From assembly GCA_009792885.1 (NCBI GenBank), contig WMCF01000029.1:8562494-8626493 (forward strand): 64,000 nt of DNA, read 5' to 3'. The number at the start of each line of letters is the position of its first letter. The stretch's first letter is position 1. The notes below the pieces were generated by a model. It saw only the letters and a list, made by a program, of their open reading frames with translations, was not told the origin of the DNA and searched no databases. Made by a program: the position numbers and the translations under genes. The DNA comes from Eremophila alpestris peregrina (Eukaryota > Chordata > Aves > Passeriformes > Alaudidae). Shown one piece after another: positions 60,813 to 64,000 of this stretch.

Positions 60813-63800
60813 TGTTCAGAAGTGAAGAGGTTAGACTTATTTACATGCAAGCAGCTTTAATTAAGCTTTGAGATAAATGCTCTTAAAATGAAAGCTGGGA
60901 TGATTATACCTCTCTCCACATTGATTTTAGCCTAGATGGCTATGTATGCAGCATGACAAAAGGCCCAAAGGCTGGAATCACACAAACAGGAGAGCCACAG
61001 CAATGGCTCCTGCAGCACTCACCATCACACAGGAAAGAAACCAAAAAAGGCAGTGAAATCTGAAATGACTGCTTAGGTGTGGTGGAGTCTGGCCACAGGA
61101 GCAAGGGCAGCTGCTGACCCCAGCCAGTCCCCACTGAGATGAAGTGCCCCAGCTGCAGTCACTAACAGGAGAACACGAGCTACACCTGACCCCAGCAGTG
61201 CTGGGCATCTCCCAGACTTCTCTGGGGGAATTGTGCACCTGTGAGAGCTTCAGATGTCACAAGTTCACATGAAGCTGCAGCCACAGAGGGTGAGGAGCAT
61301 TACCCATCTCAGACACTGCAGTCAGCAGCTCTGTGCTCCTGAGTGACAGCACACAGGCACCAAGTGAGCCGTGGGGGAACCTGAGAGAGATGTCCCAGCT
61401 GGGATGGCACTGGACTCACATTTCCCTGCATGTCCATTTGCTCCTGTCAACATGCCTGCCTCCCCTTCCCTGGCACTGAAAAGGAAAAAGGAAGCAAACA
61501 CTAATTTAATTACATTTCTCAGCAAAGTGGGAATCAGGGTAACCTGTGCAGGCAGACAAGCTCAGAGGAGAGTGGTGGTACCTCAGGGGGCTCTCTGCAG
61601 GGCACTGAGCTCCCCAAGGCTCAGCGAGCTCCCAGCTGCTGCAGTGGGTTTAACCCCACTGTGGAACAGCCCAACACCCCGTGAGTCACTGCCGCCCTGA
61701 ATCACTCCCTCGTGTTCTCAACAGAAGGTGCAGGCAACTGGGAAACAGCCTGAAACTGCACCGAGCTTGCCAACCTGTGTTTTGCAGAACTTCTCAGCCT
61801 AAATGCCTCTAGCAAGCAAAGTGAAGGAAAAAAACCAACTAAACAAACCACTGAAAAAACCGGGCAAGCTAAAGACCTCGTTCAGCACAGGCAGGTTGCA
61901 GGATGAAGCACAAGGAGAGAGTCCATCTCCCAGACCCCCTAAAAAGGCTTTCTGCTTCGACTTCCCAGTCAGTCAGTGCCTTTTTTTTCATCCAACAAGC
62001 AGAGGTCTGCATTGTACAGAGTCACCTTTTTTGCATAACTTAGTTATTCTTGGAGGACAGATTGCTCCCCTCCCCTGCTAATGTTTATTGCAAAAAGGAG
62101 AAAAAACTCTGATCTTCAAAAAGGAAGAAGACAGTTTCTGTACTATTAGTTATGTGCATATCCCTTAGATATCAGTCCTCAAGGAAAAGACAAACCACAA
62201 AAGGAGAGAACTACTGCTTGCTTGATCTCAGGAGTTATCAGCTGTAATTGCAAATTACAACTCACAGATAAATACAAGAAAGGTGAATACTTTTTCCTTT
62301 CATTGTGAATAAAAAAAAAAAACAACAGAAAAACATTCTAAAATGTATCAAGTCTGACTGTAATAACATTCTTGTCATACGTAGTTATTTTGCACACTAC
62401 AAAAACTTATCTCCTGGGAATGAAAAGGAAAAAAAAGAACACACTGCATCTCAACTTCCTCCAATACTAGATAGAGAATTGCAATGTATCTACTCAGGAG
62501 AGACACAAAGATTTACCAATTTTGATTTAGTACATTTAGTTTAGAATAAAATATACCAATTTAGAACTCTGCTGTGTAGTCAAGATGAAATACGAACAAC
62601 CCTGATGGTAATTACTACACGATAGTGATCATTTTTACACTGTACTGTAGGCAAGAGAAGCAAGAAAGAAGATTTAAAACCCCTTAAGGTTAAAATTGAA
62701 TGCTACATCATCCTAGAAAAAACCCTTCAAATATGCTAGGTTCTCTATAATGGGGAATGAGTAAAGAAATCAGTCCTTTTCACACACAGCGGGGAAGTAC
62801 TTGATATAAAGAGGACTCAGTTCTTCACTGAGGTCCCTAGACACTGCTCCCCAAACTAAAAAAGGCCAACACAAACATTCAGCTCCCCACTGCAGAGGCA
62901 GGCTGCAGAGCTGCAGGCCCTTCCCCTGCACCAAGTGAACCAGCTGCCATCTCCCCCTGACACCCCAGATCAGCTCACTGAATAAAGCATCAGGACAATT
63001 CATATCTGTGCAGAGCCCACACCCCAAACACTCTTCTATGCCTTCCTCTACAACCTCATCCCCTCAGGGATTCATTCTGTTTTGTTTCAGAAAAAAAGGG
63101 TACAGAAGTCCTTGAGTTGTGTAGGTAGTCCACTTGAGTTTTGCCCCAGTTATCCAGAATTATCCTGGAAGAATTATTTTTAAGACTGCATTACGAGCCG
63201 GTGGGAACAGCTCACCATTTTAGCTAGGCAAGAGCTGCATGTAAGTTTAAAGAGTCTGATCCAGCGAGATGTTCAGCACCCACAGTTTTTGCTGACTTAA
63301 ACAGGACAGAATCTCCTTACTTGAAAGGAGTGTCCCCAACTGAGACTTGTACAGAGCATGCAACTGCCTTTGATTTTCACAGAGCGAGACATAAAGACAG
63401 ATTTCCTCTTTTACTTTTAAATCTCGAGAGTCTTTCAAAGAGCCTGAAAAGTATATTTCAGCAATAAACCTCAAACCAATCTTACCCTGTGAATGTAATG
63501 CAACAAATGTCTTAGGTACAAGCAAGTCATTCAGATCAGTCACACAAAATTAAAGCAGCAAGAAAACAGCCTGTCAGCTAGCAATTCCAAAGGCCAGATT
63601 CTGTTAATATTTAGTCAACAGAAGTTCTGTACTGGAGTATTTGCTAAATTGGATTTAACTTTCAATAGTGCCACGGCGAAGGTAAATTTAAGCGCACTTC
63701 AATTTGCAAGGCTACCTTTTAAACCTATGGCAAGATACTTTTCCAGAAGCATTTGTTTAGTGGTGAAAAACACAGAGTAATTACCACCGTGCTGGGAGGC

Positions 63801-64000
63801 TGGTGCCTTGATACATGACAAAAAAACACGTCAAAAGGTCAGGCTTGACAGCCTGGGAAAAGCTCACCCGCACGAGGCAGCGGTGCGTGAATCCCCGTCT
63901 GGCCCCGCAGCGTGCGGGTCTCTGCAAGGAAAGCACCCGGGGCACTGGGACAGCGGCAGCCAGGGAAAGGCTGCCTGCTGCACAGCTGCAGCCAGGGAAA

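Larger units (their letters stand above)
1..64000 (-). other. RORA: RORA locus, 3' half of gene (partial)
   Basis: Nine minus-strand exons encode a continuous NR1F nuclear receptor from the first zinc finger to the C-terminal AF-2 helix. RORA is a constitutively nuclear transcription factor that binds ROREs as a monomer and acts in circadian output, cerebellar development, lipid metabolism and Th17/ILC2 biology (family knowledge). The hinge ending MAELE, the GRMSKK C-terminal extension and the C-terminus AMQIDG identify RORA rather than RORB or RORC. Summed exon lengths (86, 142, 396, 122, 133, 108, 111, 113 and 165 nt) give 457 residues plus a split codon and stop. This equals human RORA4 (468 aa) minus its short first exon. 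That first exon is not in the window, so the gene continues past 64000. Extending the locus over the whole window is inference; the exons are seen directly. Confidence 0.93.
56889..64000 (-). other. RORA: Upstream RORA intron, part 4 (to window edge)
   Basis: Intron sequence with no exon found. It contains a perfect palindrome ACCTGATCAGGT (57503-57514), a small CpG-rich block (58790-58935), a conserved-looking stretch with a POU octamer (60770-60960), and a GC rise over the last 160 bp with a 13-bp direct repeat. The RORA4-specific first exon is expected further upstream. Confidence 0.65.

Noticed and set aside
1..64000. CRISPR arrays, phage, operons, tRNA or rRNA genes
   Set aside because: None seen. 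The sequence is an intron-containing vertebrate locus, and the only regular array is the 37-bp minisatellite, which lacks repeat-spacer structure.

Overview
This window reads as an avian (possibly other sauropsid) nuclear genome segment. It holds the 3' half of one gene, RORA (retinoic acid receptor-related orphan receptor alpha, NR1F1), on the minus strand. The bird/reptile assignment rests on CR1 LINE fragments, including typical 5'-truncated 3' ends, and on the compact introns. No bacterial, organellar, viral, tRNA, rRNA or CRISPR feature was seen.

Layout in gene order, from high to low coordinate. Positions 64000-25499 are one long intron upstream of the first zinc-finger exon. Nine coding exons follow: 25498-25413 (zinc finger 1), 17514-17373 (zinc finger 2), 15695-15300 (C-terminal extension and hinge), 12476-12355, 11141-11009, 10328-10221, 8894-8784, 7971-7859 (ligand-binding domain) and 6615-6451 (end of ligand-binding domain, AF-2 and stop). 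All splice sites are GT-AG and all phases agree. Together they encode 457 whole residues plus one split codon. With the 10-residue first exon known for the RORA4 isoform this gives exactly 468 residues, the length of human RORA4, so no coding indel is implied. Neither the RORA4 first exon nor any other isoform-specific N-terminal exon was found, so these should lie beyond position 64000. Positions 6450 downward are AT-rich 3' UTR with candidate polyadenylation signals; where it ends is not settled.

The introns and upstream sequence hold three clear CR1 fragments (18030-18625, 45590-46115, 56705-56888) and one short shard. They also hold a 37-bp GC-rich minisatellite inside a CpG-rich block (38540-39240), a second CpG-rich block in the hinge-to-LBD intron (12590-12960), a small one at 58790-58935, and a 16-N assembly gap flanked by suspicious C/A homopolymers (40330-40460). 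Several AT-rich, homeodomain/POU-motif-bearing stretches look like conserved non-coding elements.

RORA binds DNA as a monomer at an AT-rich 5' flank plus AGGTCA (RORE). Four exact consensus ROREs occur in the window, which would fit autoregulation but is only modestly above chance. I see no new biological system here. The most checkable leads are the two CpG-rich blocks as intragenic promoters (one could give a receptor form without the DNA-binding domain), the RORE matches, and the artefactual-looking gap region.
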